Numbered from the stretch's first letter, positions 43,428 to 55,060 are shown. The stretch is 64,000 nt of DNA from Cephalotus follicularis (GCA_001972305.1 BDDD01006243.1:1-64000); one strand, 5' to 3'. The notes: generated from the sequence alone by a model not told the origin. Made by a program: numbers and translations.

Positions 43428-44756
43428 TGTTGACATTATATGTTACAATCCTTGTTTTGATGATAACAAAACACCTGACATGTGTGTTTGATGTGAAGGA
43501 AAAGTTTAACTAAGTTTACTTGTTGTGCAAGAAAGCTTAGAAATACATATCAGTACTTTTGGTGTCAACGATTATGTTATAGGCGTCAACGTAGTACTTT
43601 TGGCATTAACGACTATGTTATATGCGTCAACGTTCTGGGTTTAAGTACCGTATCTGGGTTTACAAGATGATTCTCGTCAATGCCATCTTTATCATCGTCA
43701 ACGTGCTGGGAAAATGATGATTTTCGTCAACGCCCATATGAAGAAGTTAACGTCAATAGCTTGGATGTAAACGCAGAAAACAAGTGGTGTCAACACCTTG
43801 TCTATAAACGTTAACGCTACAATTGGACTTCAACGCAAATAGTGCACATTTCGGACTGTAGGTTTGGACGTTAACATGAAGATATTATGGAGTCAACTCA
43901 AATGATGTAAACGTCAATGTCATGGATACGCGTCAATGTGAATAGAAGTGAAGCTGAAGGAAAGCCTGAAGTGCTAACGCAAAGAATCACAGGAGTCAAC
44001 ACATAAGAGGATAGACGTCAACGCCAATGACAGCTAAAGTCAGAATCTGCAAAATTTGAAGGTGCTGAAATGGTGATTCTTTCCCTGAATAGCTCCAATG
44101 GCTATCTGATCAGTCCTTGAACTCTAGCAACGGCTATATGCTTCTGAAGGCTATAAATAGAGGCTTAATCCATGAAGAAAATAATCAAGCCAAAGCAAGC
44201 AATATCCAAGCAATACAAAGAGCAAGAAAAAGTTGTAGGTTGCTAAATTCTTATTTTCTGAGATTCTAAGCTTTAGTGTTTTCTGTTATTCAACCTTTTG
44301 AGAGGTCTTAAATACTTCAAACATACAGAAATCAGTTGTAACCCAAGGTCGATAGTACCTTACTCAGGTTAGGATTTAGCTTCCAAAATTCCGAGTTGGG
44401 ATTGAACTCGCAAAAGTCCAAGTTTGGATTGAACTTGTAAAAATCCAGAGTTACTATTTGTAAGCGATGGGATTACATTCCAGTGGAACCTCAAGTTGCG
44501 GCTTGGGAGAGTGGACGTAGGCATCGTTGGGCCGTACCACTATAACTTTGTTTGCCATTTCTTCCCTTACTCTTTTAATTATTTTCAAGTTATTTTCTTG
44601 TTTATAATTGTTTAAGTGTATTGTGATTTATTGTTTGCTTGCATCAGTTAAAGTTTGATTGCTTTTATCACTCTTGTTTTTAAGTTTCAAAAAGATGTGG
44701 TTATTTTTCCGCATAACCAATTCACCCCCATCTTGGTTGCTTTTGTGGACCTATCA
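43428..44756 (+). repeat. 5' LTR of Copia E, 1329 bp
   Basis: The LTR starts TGTTGACATTATATG and ends GGACCTATCA. An array of GTCAACG / GTTAACG copies fills about 43565-44040, followed by TATAAATAG at 44152-44160 and a leader-like region ending before the primer site. The partner is 48294-49642. Confidence 0.94.
43565..44040. promoter_or_regulatory. GCGTCAACG array in LTR of Copia E
   Basis: More than fifteen copies of GTCAACG or close variants (gttaacg, gtcaatg) occur at short irregular intervals, for example near 43565, 43585, 43625, 43696 and 43724. CGTCA is the complement of TGACG, the core bound by TGA-class bZIP proteins. The array repeats at 48425-48920 in the 3' LTR and stops about 110-120 bases before the TATA box. 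Confidence 0.6.
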
Positions 44757-44758
44757 AT

Positions 44759-44770
44759 TGGTATCAGAGC
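44759..44770 (+). promoter_or_regulatory. Primer-binding site of Copia E
   Basis: TGGTATCAGAGC starts 3 bases after the 5' LTR and matches the initiator tRNA-Met-type primer site. Confidence 0.92.
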
Positions 44771-44846
44771 GGGTTATTATCGTTAATCTTAATTGAGATA
44801 ATTTGATTCCATAGCAACCTTTGATAATGTTAACCGTTTTGTTAAT

Positions 44847-45841
44847 ATGCCTCCTTTCTTCGATGGTAATAACTTCAATGAATGGAAAATAAAAATGACA
44901 TCTTTTATTCAATCTATTGATTATAATCTTTGGGATGTTGTTGTTTATGATCCTAAATTGCCTAACTCAAAACTTAGATATGATGAGAATGATGGAGAAT
45001 TTTTAAGACTGAATGCTAAAGTTAAACATATTATCTATTGTTCTTTGAGTTCTAATATTTTTTATGTTTCATTGTGTTCTTCGGCAAAAGAAATTTGGAA
45101 CAAGCTGGAAGAATGTTATGGAACAAGCTTGTGTCTCATGGCAAAAGATGCATCCGAAAGCGATAGTGATGAAGAAGATTCAAGCAAAGGAGCGAATGAG
45201 GTAAGCTACGATGACTTTGTTGAAGTTGCAGATAGATATACTTCTATCATTTCTTGTTTAAAAACAAAGATTAAGTGTTTGACCATTGATAATAATGAGT
45301 TAAAAAATGCTTCTTTGATGAATGATGCTGTTTCTAAAGATGAAATTGTTTCTTTGAAAAATGAAGTTAATTGTTTATCTAAATAAAATGACTTTTTGAA
45401 AAATGAGCTTGATATTGTTAACTTGTCTTTAGAATTATCTACTAATGTTTGAATGAAAATGAGAAGTTAAAAATTGAAGTAGATGCTCTTAAGAAGACCT
45501 TTTCAAAATTTTCAAATAGTAGTGATAAACTTGATAGTCTTTTAGGTGTTCAAAGATGTGTCTTTGATAGGGTTGGCCTAGGTTTTGATGAAATGAATAA
45601 AGTCGTTCATTTTAATAAATTGGTTTATAGAAAGAAAGATGATAATATTATTAGAAAGAAAAACAAAGTTGTCTCTTGCAATTTTTGTGGTAAGAATGGA
45701 CATACTTCTTATAAATGTTGGCATAGAAAACATGTTATATCTTGTAATTTTTGTGGTAAGTATGGACATACTTCTTATACATGTTGGCATAGAAGTTATA
45801 ATATTAATGTTAAAGTTAAAAAGATTTGGGTTCCGAAATGA
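44847..45841 (+). pseudogene. gag of Copia E
   Basis: The gag begins MPPFFDGNNFNEWKIKM at 44847, with SFIQSIDYNLWDVVVYDP and SSAKEIWNKLEECYGT, the plant Copia gag signature. An acidic Ser/Asp/Glu stretch and coiled-coil-like Lys/Asn/Leu sequence follow. Two zinc knuckles come next, CNFCGKNGHTSYKC near 45679 and CNFCGKYGHTSYTC near 45742. The end reads KVKKIWVPK. Fossil; parts are in different frames. Confidence 0.9.
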
Positions 45842-45923
45842 ACTTTTTCAACTAACCTAAAAGGACCCAAGGTTGTTTGGGTACCAAAGACATCAACTTG
45901 ATTTTGATTCCTTATAGGAGCAA

Positions 45924-47100
45924 TTGAATGCCAAGACCAATCAATGGTACATGGATAGTGGATGCTCCAAACATATGACGGGTAACAAGAATCAATTCAT
46001 TACCCTAAAGCTAAAATATAGAGGGCTTGTAACCTTCGGAGACAATGCAAAAGTGAAGATTGAAGAAGTTGGCACCATAGGTAAAAATTCCTCAACCTCT
46101 ATTGATAATGTCTTGTTTGTTCAAGGACTTAAACATAACCTCCTAAGCATAAGTCAATTATGTGATAAAGGTTATAAAGTTACTTTCGAAAAGACACATT
46201 GCATTGTAGTAAATGTTTTAGATAATTCAATCATGTTCATTGGATATAGGCAAGACAATGTTTATGTTGTTAATATAAAAGACCTTGATTTTCAAAATGT
46301 TAAATGTCTTTTTTCTATGAACAATGATAATAGTTGGTTATGGCATAGGAGATTAGGACATGCTAGTATGAATACTATCTCCAAAATTTTGAAATTTGAT
46401 CTTGTTAAAGGCCTTCCCAAAATCTCTTTTGAAAAAGATAAAATTTGTGATGCATGTCAAATGGTAAAACAAACTAGATCATCTTTCAAAAGTAAAAATG
46501 TTGTCTCCACAACTATGCCATTAGAACTATTACACATGGACTTGTTTGGACCATCTAGAACTAGAAGCCTTGGTGGAAAACAATATGCTTTAGTAATTGT
46601 TGATGATTTTTCAAGATTCACTTGGACTCTATTTTTTACAAATAAAAATGATGTCAATGAGTTTAAAATTTTTTGTAAGAAAGTTCAAAATGAAAAGAAC
46701 TCTATCATTAAAACTATTAGAAGTGATCATGGTAGAGAATTTGAAAATATTGATTTTGAAACTTTTTGTAACGAAAATAGTTTTAGTAATAATTTTTCAA
46801 CACCTAGAACTCCTCAACAAAATGGAGTTGTGGAAAGAAAAAATCGTACTTTACAAGAAATGGCTAGAACTATGTTGTGTGAAAATGCTTTTCCGAAATA
46901 TTTTTGGGCTGAGGCCGTAAACACTGCATGTTATGTGTTAAATCGAATAACAATAAGGCCGATTCTCAAAAAGACTCCATATGAATTATGGAGGCAGAGA
47001 AAGCCTAACTTTAGTTACTTCCGAGCATTCGTATGTAAGTGTTTTGTGCATAACAACGGAAAGGACAGCCTCGGTAAGTTCGACGCAAAAGCCGACGAAG
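45924..47100 (+). pseudogene. Protease and integrase region of Copia E
   Basis: An open stretch holding the protease (WYMDSGCSKHMTGNKNQF, GLKHNLLSISQLCDKGY) and the GAG-pre-integrase (WLWHRRLGHASMNTISKI). The integrase follows (CDACQMVKQTRSSF, LLHMDLFGPSRTRSLGGK, VIVDDFSRFTWTLFF, TIRSDHGREFEN, STPRTPQQNGVVERKNRTLQ), then the Copia-typical VLNRITIRPILKKTPYELW. D, D and E core positions are present here. The element overall is broken. Confidence 0.93.
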
Positions 47101-47985
47101 TCGATGCAAGATGAGTTCAAAATGATTATGATGGGAGAACTCAGTTTCTTCCTTGGACTTCATATTAGACAACTCAAAGACAGAATCTTCATCAGTCAAT
47201 CCAAATATGTGAGGGATCTGCCCAAACGCTTTGGATTGGAGAATGCAAAACATAGTAAGACACCAATGAGTACTTCGACGGAGCTGGATAAGGATGAGAT
47301 AGGTAAATCTGTTGATCAAAAGTTTTATAGATGTATGATAGGTTCTTTGTTGTATCTTACTGCCAGTAGACCTGACATATTGTTTGTTGTGTTTTTGTGC
47401 TCACGTTTTCAGTCTAATCCTAAAGAGTGACACTTATTTGCTGCTAAACGTATCTTTAAATATCTTGCATATACACCTATACTAGGTTTATGGTATCCTA
47501 GGGATTCTAATTTTGAATTGCATACATATTCTGATGCCGACTTCGGCGGATACAAGGTTGACCAAAAGAGCACAAGTGGCTCTTGTCAATTCTTAGGTAG
47601 CATGTTAGTCTCATGGTTTAGTAAAAAGCAAAACTATGTTGCACTTTCCACTACTGAAGCTGAGTACATTGCGGTCGGAAGTTGTTATGCCTAAGAACTT
47701 TGGATGAAACAACAACTAGTGGATTATGGTTATTGCTTTGATAAAATTCCAAATAAATGTGATAATACTAGTAGTATTTGCTTGTTTAAAAATCCTGTTC
47801 ATCATTCTAGAACAAAGCATATAGACATTAGACATTATTTTATTAGAGATCACATTGAAAAAGAAGATGTCACTCTCACATACATTCCCACACAAGAACA
47901 AATTGCTGATATTCTCACCAAACCACTTGATGAAAGTACATTCTCACATCTTAGGAGAGAACTAGGTTTATGTAATATAGATTAG
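47101..47985 (+). pseudogene. Incomplete RT and RNase H region of Copia E
   Basis: The late RT part is readable (MIMMGELSFFLGLHIRQLKD, KSKTPMST-type, YRCMIGSLLYLTASRPDILF). RNase H follows (HTYSDADFGGYKVDQKSTSG-like, ALSTTEAEYIAVGSC, MKQQLVDYGYCFDKIPNKCD, HHSRTKHIDIRHYFIRDHIE, ADILTKPLDESTF). RT is not whole. Fossil. Confidence 0.88.
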
Positions 47986-48293
47986 TTCCATATGCATTTG
48001 TTTTATGATTCTCTTTTGATGATTTCTAAAAAGGGGGAGTGTGCTTATTGTTTTGATTGAGGGGGAGAATGTTTATGAGTGTTTTTAAATGGTATGTATA
48101 TTTTGATATGCATTGTATTTTAAATTTAAATTATGTTTTTTATTTTGATCCTCATATTAAGGGAGAGTTGGTATATGAGTTGATACTTGTGATAGTAGTT
48201 TGTATTACTTCTTGCACAAGTTAACTTCTTATATGTTATTTTTATACCTTCCTTTTGTGAATGTTTTGTCATCATAAAAAAAAAGGGGGAGAT
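47986..48293 (+). promoter_or_regulatory. GGGGGAG tracts and polypurine tract of Copia E
   Basis: AAGGGGGAG near 48032, GAGGGGGAG near 48060 and AAGGGAGAG near 48160 precede the polypurine tract AAAAAAAAAGGGGGAGAT, which ends at 48293 next to the 3' LTR. There is no ORF3 and no GTCGAC array in this spacer, in contrast to elements A and I. Confidence 0.82.
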
Positions 48294-49642
48294 TGTTGAC
48301 ATTATATGTTACAATCCTTGTTTTGATGATAACAAAACACCTGACATGTTTGTTTGATGTGAAGGAAAAGTTTAACTAAGTTTACTTGCTGTGCAAGAAA
48401 GCTTAGAAATACATATTAGTACTTTTGGCACCAACGATTATGTTATAGGCGTCAACGTAGTACTTTTGGTGTTAACGATTATGTTCTATGCGTCAACGTT
48501 ATGGGTTTAAGTACCGTATCTGGGTTTACAAGATGATTCTCGTCAACGTCATCTTTATCATCGTCAACGTTCTGGGAAAATGATGATTTTCGTCAACGCC
48601 CATATGAAGAAGTTAATGTCAATAGCTTGGATGTCAACGCAGAAAACAAGTGGTGTCAACACCTTGTCTATAAACGTCAACGCTACAATTGGACGTCAAC
48701 GCAAATGGTGCACATTTCAGACAGTAGGTTTGGACGTTAACGTGAAGATATTATGGAGTCAACTCAAATGATGTAAACGTCAACGTCATGGATACGCGTT
48801 AACTTGAATAGAAGTGAAGCTGAAGGAAAGCCTGAAGTGTTAACGCAAAGAATCACATGAGTCAACGCATAAGAGGATAGACGTCAACGCCATATGTACA
48901 CGTCAACGCCAATGACAGCTAAAGTCAGAATCTGCAAAATTTGAAGGTGCTAAAATGGTGAGTCTTTCCATGAATAGCTCCAATGGCTATCTGATCAGTC
49001 CCTGAACTCTAGCAACTTCTATATGCTTCTGAAGGCTATAAATAGAGGCTTAATCCATGAAGAAAATAATCAAGCCAAAGCAAGCAATATCCAAACAATA
49101 CAAAGAGCAAGAAAAAGTTGTAGTTTGCTAAATTCTTATTTTCTAAGATTTTGAGCTTTAGTTTTTTCTGTTATTCAACCTTTTGAGAGGTCTTAAACAC
49201 TTCAAACATTCAGAAATCAGTTGCAACCCAAGGTCGATAGTACCTTACTCAAGTTAGGATTTAGCTTCCAAAAATCCGAGTTGGGATTGAACTTGCAAAA
49301 GTCCAAGTTTGGATTGAACTTGTAAAAATCCAGAGTTACAGTTTGTAATCAGCGAGATTACATTCTAGTGGAATCTCAAGTTGCGGCTTGGGAGAGTGGA
49401 CGTAGGCATCGTTGGGCCGAACCACTATAACTTTTTTTTGCCATTTCTTCCCTTACTCTTTTAATTATTTGCAAGTTATTTTCTTGTTTATAATTGTTTG
49501 AGTGTATTGTGATTTATTGTTTTCTTGCATCAGTTAAAGTTTGATTGCTTTTATCACTCTTGTTTTTAAGTTTCAAAAAGAGGTGGTTATTTTTCCGCAT
49601 AACCAATTCACGCCCCTCTTGGTTTCTTTTATGGACCTATCA
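48294..49642 (+). repeat. 3' LTR of Copia E, 1349 bp
   Basis: The LTR starts TGTTGACATTATATG and ends GGACCTATCA, partner of 43428-44756. A GTCAACG array lies at about 48425-48920 and a TATA box TATAAATAG at 49037-49045. Confidence 0.94.
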
Positions 49643-49647
49643 CCAGG

Positions 49648-50290
49648 CTTTCCATGATTTTTGCAGGGAATGGAGAATAGAGCATAGGCTAGCCTTAGTA
49701 GCCTACCCCCAGAGCAATGGTCAAGCCGAGGTGATCAACAGAGAAATCATCTCGGGCTTGAAGAAGTGCCTTGAGCATAGCAAGGGAAGATGGACAGAGG
49801 AGCTACCAAGTGTACTATGGGCTTACAGAACCACTCCTCAGATCACAACTGGTGAGTCCCCATACAGCATTTGTTTTCGAGCTGAAACTATGATAGCGGT
49901 GGAGATTGGTGTACAGTCATCAAGAGTTGTACATTTCAGCGAAGTAAATAATGAAGAAGGGTTGAGAACCCTTCTCGACTTAGTGGAAGAGCTCAGAGAC
50001 AAGGCAGCTATCAAAGTTGCAGCATACCAACAGAGGGTGGGTCGCTACTATAACAAAAGGGTACACCCCCGACCACTAAGGGAAGGAGACCTAGTCTTAC
50101 ATAACTCAGCTATTGTAGATCCAACTAGTACCAGAGGAAAGCTAGCTCCTAATTAGGAAGGACCATACAAGGTGAAAAGAGTGCTCCACCCAAGAACATT
50201 CAAACTTGAAACTCTGGGGGCAGGGAGATTCCCAGAGCTTGGAATGCCGAGCATCTGAGGAAGTACTACCAGTGATTCTTTGTAAGATGT
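49648..50290 (+). pseudogene. Integrase core end and C-terminus of element C
   Basis: After Copia E the C integrase resumes: FCREWRIEHRLALVAYPQSN, GQAEVINREIISGLKKCLE (catalytic-type E), LPSVLWAYRTTPQITTGESP, LVEELRDKAAIKVAAYQQRV and YYNKRVHPRPLREGDLVL. A GPY-like tail follows near 50155-50260 (EGPYKVKRVLHPRTFKLETL). No chromodomain is seen, consistent with the Tat lineage. Fossil. Confidence 0.9.
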
Positions 50291-51252
50291 ACAAAATTCA
50301 AAAGTTCAATAAAGCTGAATTTTTCATCAAAAAAATGTGTGCAAATATCATAGTTCCAAGTTTGCAAGGGACCGGAGGCCCAATGTTCATGTCCTTAAAC
50401 CTCTGAACAGTCGCTGATCAACTCCCTCAATCAAGAAGTTCTAATATAAACACGCCAGACCATGCTCCCAAGGGAGTAATCCAAGCAAGACCGAGGTCCC
50501 AATCCAACAAAAGCCTACCGCCAGAGGAGCACCAAAAGACTCCTAAGTGAGCAATCAATATAAGACTCCTCTCGAGGAGTACCCAAGACCACACATACAA
50601 AAGACTTCTAAGGAAGCAATAAGACTTCCAAGAGAGCAAACACTGGTCAGCATTTCAATGCCCGACCACAACCCATATCGTGTCTTGAGAGGCGAATCCA
50701 TAAGAACTCGCAAAGATCAAGTTCATTGGACTGAGCACTTTGAAATAAGTGTCCCTACGTGGACTGCAAGCTCAGGCGACCTGGTCTAGAATATAACGGA
50801 CCAGACGAGACCCTGCTCGACAAACCCATAAGAACTTGCCCGAGCAGACCTGAAACTTGGTCTACGAACACAGCAGAATTCGTAAAGGCTAAGTCTTTTT
50901 ATCTAAGCGCCTTTGAAACAAGGTGTCCTAAGGGGACTCCGAAGCTTAGGTAATTAGGCCTGAAAACTATAAGGTCACAATATAAAGTCTACGAAATAGA
51001 CGAAGCTAAAATCCCCAAGGGGAATAATGATGATAAATGGGTGTTTAGGTTTGGTTACTCATGTTTAATTATCCTAAGGAAATTGCAAGTATCAACTAGG
51101 GCCCAAGCATTTAAAGCATACAACACAAACAAAGCCTAACCATTCAAGGCAGAAAATAAAAGACACCTGAGGTGCAAAAATATAGCTTCATTGATCAGAA
51201 GAAGTGTTTACATGGCGAAAAGAGAAAATTACAAGGCAAAACAAAGAAAAAG
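50291..51252. other. Non-coding 3' spacer of element C between pol and antisense ORF
   Basis: I see no conserved domain. Short plus-strand frames here do not resemble pol. The stretch contains local repeats such as 'aagactcctaag/aagacttctaagg' near 50535-50625. In Tat-lineage elements this interval is a long untranslated region. Confidence 0.6.
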
Positions 51253-54072
51253 CTATTCTAGTATGGTAGGAGGAGGTGGTGGAGCATCTTCTTCTGCTGG
51301 AGGAGGCAGGGGTGGATCCTCAGTTCTTGGATCAATAGGAAGAGGCAGAGAATCCCCAGCCACGTGCTCAGGAGCTGAGTCCTCAGCCACAATGCGAGAA
51401 ACAGGCTCCACATCCAAAGGCCCAAGGCTTTCTTCCTCAGCAGGGGCAGTGAAGGGAACCACGTCACGACCATTGGACGACCACCCCGGATCCTGGGCTT
51501 GACTTTGCTCCTCATCATAGGCTCGAAGAGCCTCTTCCTTAGCTTCGTCAACGCCTTCAAGGAAGAAGTCATATTCAGTCACGAAGGCCCGCAAATGATG
51601 GACTCCAACGGAAGTTCAGGATGATATTCGACCATATTTTGAATGGAATAAAATCCCCGACGAAAAAGGACCGAGGACTTCTTAAGGACCTCTTTATTAA
51701 AATCCTCAGAGGCCTTGAAGTTGTCAACAGCCTTGGTCATAGCATCTTGAAACTCCGTCGAAGCTCTGAATTTCTCCACGGCCCTTTCCTGAACATCTCA
51801 AAACTCCGAGGAAGCCTTGAAGTCAAGGATGGCTCTCTCCACAGCAGCACTGGTCCGTGCGTCCGCAAGCTCTTGAAGCTTCTCTAGTTTATCATTGAAA
51901 GACTTCAGCTTTTCATCAAGGGAGATGCCCTTGTTGACTGCTGTCAGCCTCAACTTCTTCTCCCTCGCCAGATCTTGGAGGGCTTTATCTCTCTCGGCGA
52001 TAATGTGTTCCTGGACCCCAATCACTTCCTCAAGTTGAGCACGTAGCACGTCCTTTGACCTCTTAAGCTCGGCATTTGCAGCCCCAATTTTCTCAAGAAG
52101 GGCGCACTCCTGATCAGTCATCTCCATCAAGAGCTGGGCATCCACCATGCCGTGTAAAAAAGAATACAAGGTTAATGGGAAGTCAGAGCTTCACGGATAG
52201 CCAAAGGTTTGAAAAAGATTACTAACCCTGAAGAAACTTTGGAAGAGGAGAGTCCAGAGATGGTTCGCGTCCCAATCCTCCCTCTCTTCCAACTCATGGG
52301 GAAAGAGACCCACCTTGCTCAGTTCAACTACAACCCCTGGCATCTTCAAGTTCACCCCTGACCTGCCAAGTGCCTTGAGAATTTTGCTAACCTTATCCAT
52401 CTCCGGGGAAGGATATGTGAGGGCAGGGTCCTAGGAACCCTCCTCTATGGACCTATCCTGGGGCGCATCTCCCTCCTCTGTCCTCTGCCTCCTCGACGGG
52501 CGAACGAGTTCGTCAATAGCAAGTCGTTTGCCCCGAGCAATCTCGTCCCTTGTTTCCAAAGTTCTTGCCTCCACAGTCGCATTGGTCCTTGCCTCCTCGG
52601 CAATCTAGACCTAAACTTCCTCGTCCACCTCAACCCTGGCCCTTGCCTCCTCAACACTCGTCCAAGCATGCTCGTCAGCCCTGGCCCTTGCCTCCTCAGC
52701 ACTCTTCCGAGCACGCTCCTCAGCCCTGGACCTTGCCTCCTCGACACTCTTTCGAGCACGCTCCTCGGCCCTAGATTTATCAGCATCCACCTTGGCTGGC
52801 CCCTTTTGCCCCCCGGTAGTGGTTTTCTCGAAGGCCCTCTTTCTCTCAAGGGACTTTTTCTTCCTGAGAGCCTCTTGCCTCTGCTCCTCAGGGCCACCGC
52901 CCTGACTTGCTCCCGAGCAGCCCTGACGATGTCCATAGTCGATTCCTAATTTTTCATCTCTGCAGGAGATCACAAGGAAGTGGTTAGTAACACATCAAGC
53001 AAAAATAATGAAGCAAAAATAAGTACAAGACCCCAGAGGAAAGCAAAGAACGGCTTTCCCCTTCAACGATATCCGAGGATGCAAGTTCACCTAGGATATC
53101 CTGGTCTCTTCCTCTCTCAACCCCCATGGGAACCTCCTCTGCATCCAGTTCTAGGCTAACCCTACTGCCCGGGGACATGCTTAGCCCAAGACTCCGTAAG
53201 TGGTCCTCAAACACCACCACGTCCTCAGGAGCAAGAACCAGAAGCTACCCCAGGTCAGCCTTCTCGGCCACAGTCAAAGCCATCTTCTGGTTTAGGCCTA
53301 CTGTGTCCAAGGTATCACTCCAGGGACAAGGCATGAAACCTGGGAGGTTCTTGACCATGAAATATTTCTCCCTCCAGCTTTTGACCGTCTTAGTGTTCTC
53401 GGCAAGCAACCTGATCATCTTTGCACTGGATTTGAAGTAGAAACCGCGCTTTTTTGGGAAAGCATTCAAGATGTGGAACTCCTTGAACAGACTCACCGTG
53501 GCGGTCACCCCGGACTCCAAGCACCTCACTAGGAATCCAATGGTAAATCCTCAGAACTGTGCCTGGAGCATTGAGGGATGGATTTGGTAATGGTCGAGGA
53601 TGGCCTTGGCAAAGGGAGGTAGAGGAAGCCTCAGCCCATGCTCTAGGGCATCCTGGAACACCACAAAGTAGCCAGGCCAACTGTCTGTGACTATCATGGA
53701 ATCAGCAGGGATCTCCAAGTCCAGGCTGCCAGGGATGGAATAATCTTTGACTAACTCCGCCAGCTTCTTCAGGCGCATATTAGTCTGGCCAAAGTGGGTC
53801 CTAAAAACTTGGACCACAGCCTCTGTTGCCTCGACGTTGGGAGCCTCGGCAGCCGCGACTTTCATCTCCACCTCCATATTGAGGGGACGCTCATCAATGG
53901 TAACCCCCGCTGATGCTCGGGCTACGTCCTCGGGCCTTCTAATGATCCTCTTGGTTTGCTTAGTTCTGGCCATGGAACTTTCAGAGAGAGAGGAAGACGA
54001 AGACGCAGTGGACATGTGAAACTTTGGGGAACTCAAACAAAAAATGAGAACAGATTGAGGGAAGCTATTCAC
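51253..54072 (-). pseudogene. Antisense ORF region of element C (putative gypsy-type transposon protein)
   Basis: On the minus strand, starting just inside the 3' LTR, a series of open stretches reads as one type of protein. A Ser-rich start with ATGs at 54072, 54018 and 53971 leads to MARTKQTKRIIRRPEDV. Globular segments follow (LVKDYSIPGSLDLEIPADSM, WPGYFVVFQDALEHGLRLPL, FAKAILDHYQIHPSMLQAQF) and then FHILNAFPKKRGFYFKSSAK, VKSWREKYFMVKNLPGFMPC. An Ala/Arg/Glu repeat region (EEARARADEHAWTSVEEAR type, about 52550-52900) and a coiled coil (about 51800-52150) come next. The Pro/Glu-rich tail ends PPPPPTILE. The globular part resembles the Pfam 'putative gypsy type transposon' family, from memory. 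Antisense extra ORFs at this place are known for Tat elements. Function is unknown. Fossil with several breaks. Confidence 0.78.
52550..52900 (-). repeat. EEARARAEE-type short repeat within the antisense ORF
   Basis: On the plus strand the block 'ctcggccctggcccttgcctcctcagcact' recurs with a period of about 48 bases between 52625 and 52790. On the minus strand this gives repeated Glu-Glu-Ala-Arg-Ala-Arg units, expected to form a charged helix or coiled coil. Plus-strand Pro/Leu-rich frames across it are shadows. Confidence 0.75.
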
Positions 54073-54534
54073 CTGAGACTCTGGGTGAAGGAAGGAATGA
54101 AGAAATTGAACTTGAAGGTTATGAGAGTAAGAGATCTACAGAGATTTTAGGGATTCTAAAAAGCAAGAAAACATAAAGAAATCCCCATCAAAGGATAGGA
54201 GTATTTAAAGAACCGGGGAAGGCATCCAAGCCTTTAGATTTCTTTTGATCTCAACGGTAGAGATCACCCTGTCACATCGGGTGTGAGAAACGAAGAGTTA
54301 TGCGCAGGCACCAAAGCGTCAGGCGTGCCAAATCCCTTCAACTTCGGCGCAATGATGAGCATTAATTCGAAAACTAATAAATGGAGGGGACGCTTGTCCT
54401 GTAGTGGTTATTGATCAACCTGGGCCAAGTCGTCAGGCCCAACAAAAGGTGAAGCTCTCCTCATCCATGGGCAATAGGCCCCAGTTTAGAAGCCAAGCCA
54501 TATATATGGTCCCCATCCCCTGGTAAGCCCCGAG

Positions 54535-54555
54535 AATGGAGACCAGGGGGACATA
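54535..54555 (+). promoter_or_regulatory. Polypurine tract of element C
   Basis: A purine-rich stretch (GAATGGAGACCAGGGGGACA) directly precedes the 3' LTR and is the expected plus-strand primer. Confidence 0.8.
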
Positions 54556-55055
54556 TGATGCGGAAAAAATTTTGCCCACAAACTTTACCACGTGTCCTTG
54601 GGCAATTGGGACAGATGTCTTCCAGAGACCCCGGCACGTGGTCAGACATTACCAACCAATGAATCGTGCTTAATAGGAATACTGGTGCCAAATCCGGTGG
54701 AGATCAGGGATATGTCTGTGATCCTCGGGCATTTCCTTAGGGGATACACATCAGCTCCGATTCTCACGCTCAACAGTTACATTCAAGGGCTATAAATACT
54801 AGAATCAATGACATTATCCAGGTTAGCCATTTTTGCATTCTAAAGAACCTTGTTTTTTCTATGCATTGCCTAACTTGAGTATCAGAGTGTCCTTGGGAGT
54901 TCAACCTCCTGGTCCTACGAGCTGTTTGCTTATTTGTGCAGGGAACACAGTCACCGTCTTCAAACCTTATTCTCGGGCATATCTCAGCGTTTCTCCTAAC
55001 AAATCAAACATCTCCACGTCAGAGGACTGTTGAGGAACAATTTTTTGCATCAACA
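54556..55055 (+). repeat. 3' LTR of element C, 500 bp
   Basis: The LTR begins TGATGCGGAAAAAATTTTGC and ends TTTTTTGCATCAACA, partner of 18247-18746. A TATA box TATAAATA is at 54791-54798. The target duplication caatt follows at 55056-55060. Confidence 0.95.
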
Positions 55056-55060
55056 CAATT

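Larger units (their letters stand above)
43428..49642 (+). mobile_element. Copia element E (SIRE/Maximus-like), nested in C integrase
   Basis: Paired LTRs (43428-44756 and 48294-49642) are flanked by perfect ccagg duplications (43423-43427, 49643-49647). Internal parts are PBS, gag with two zinc knuckles, protease, GAG-pre-integrase, integrase, an incomplete RT, RNase H, GGGGGAG tracts and polypurine tract. Unlike A and I there is no third ORF and no internal motif array. LTRs differ by about 4% in the first 210 bases compared. Broken, with about five breaks. Confidence 0.93.
18247..55055 (+). mobile_element. Gypsy element C, Tat lineage, with antisense ORF and nested insertions
   Basis: Paired 500-bp LTRs (18247-18746, 54556-55055) are flanked by perfect caatt duplications (18242-18246, 55056-55060). 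Internal order is PBS, gag, protease, RT, RNase H, a second RNase H, integrase, a long antisense ORF region, polypurine tract and 3' LTR. The second RNase H and the antisense 3' ORF mark the Tat lineage. Inserted into it are B (20460-37702, with H inside), solo LTR D (40724-43154) and Copia E (43428-49642). Removing these leaves about 10.9 kb, a normal length for the lineage. By hand count the LTRs differ at about 50 of 500 positions, so it is the oldest datable insertion here, probably several million years old. Broken, with about ten breaks besides the insertions. Confidence 0.93.

Noticed and set aside
52550-52949. Plus-strand Pro/Leu-rich frames in the antisense ORF repeat
   Set aside because: They are the complement of the Glu-Ala-Arg repeat. 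The minus strand has the coherent domain order.
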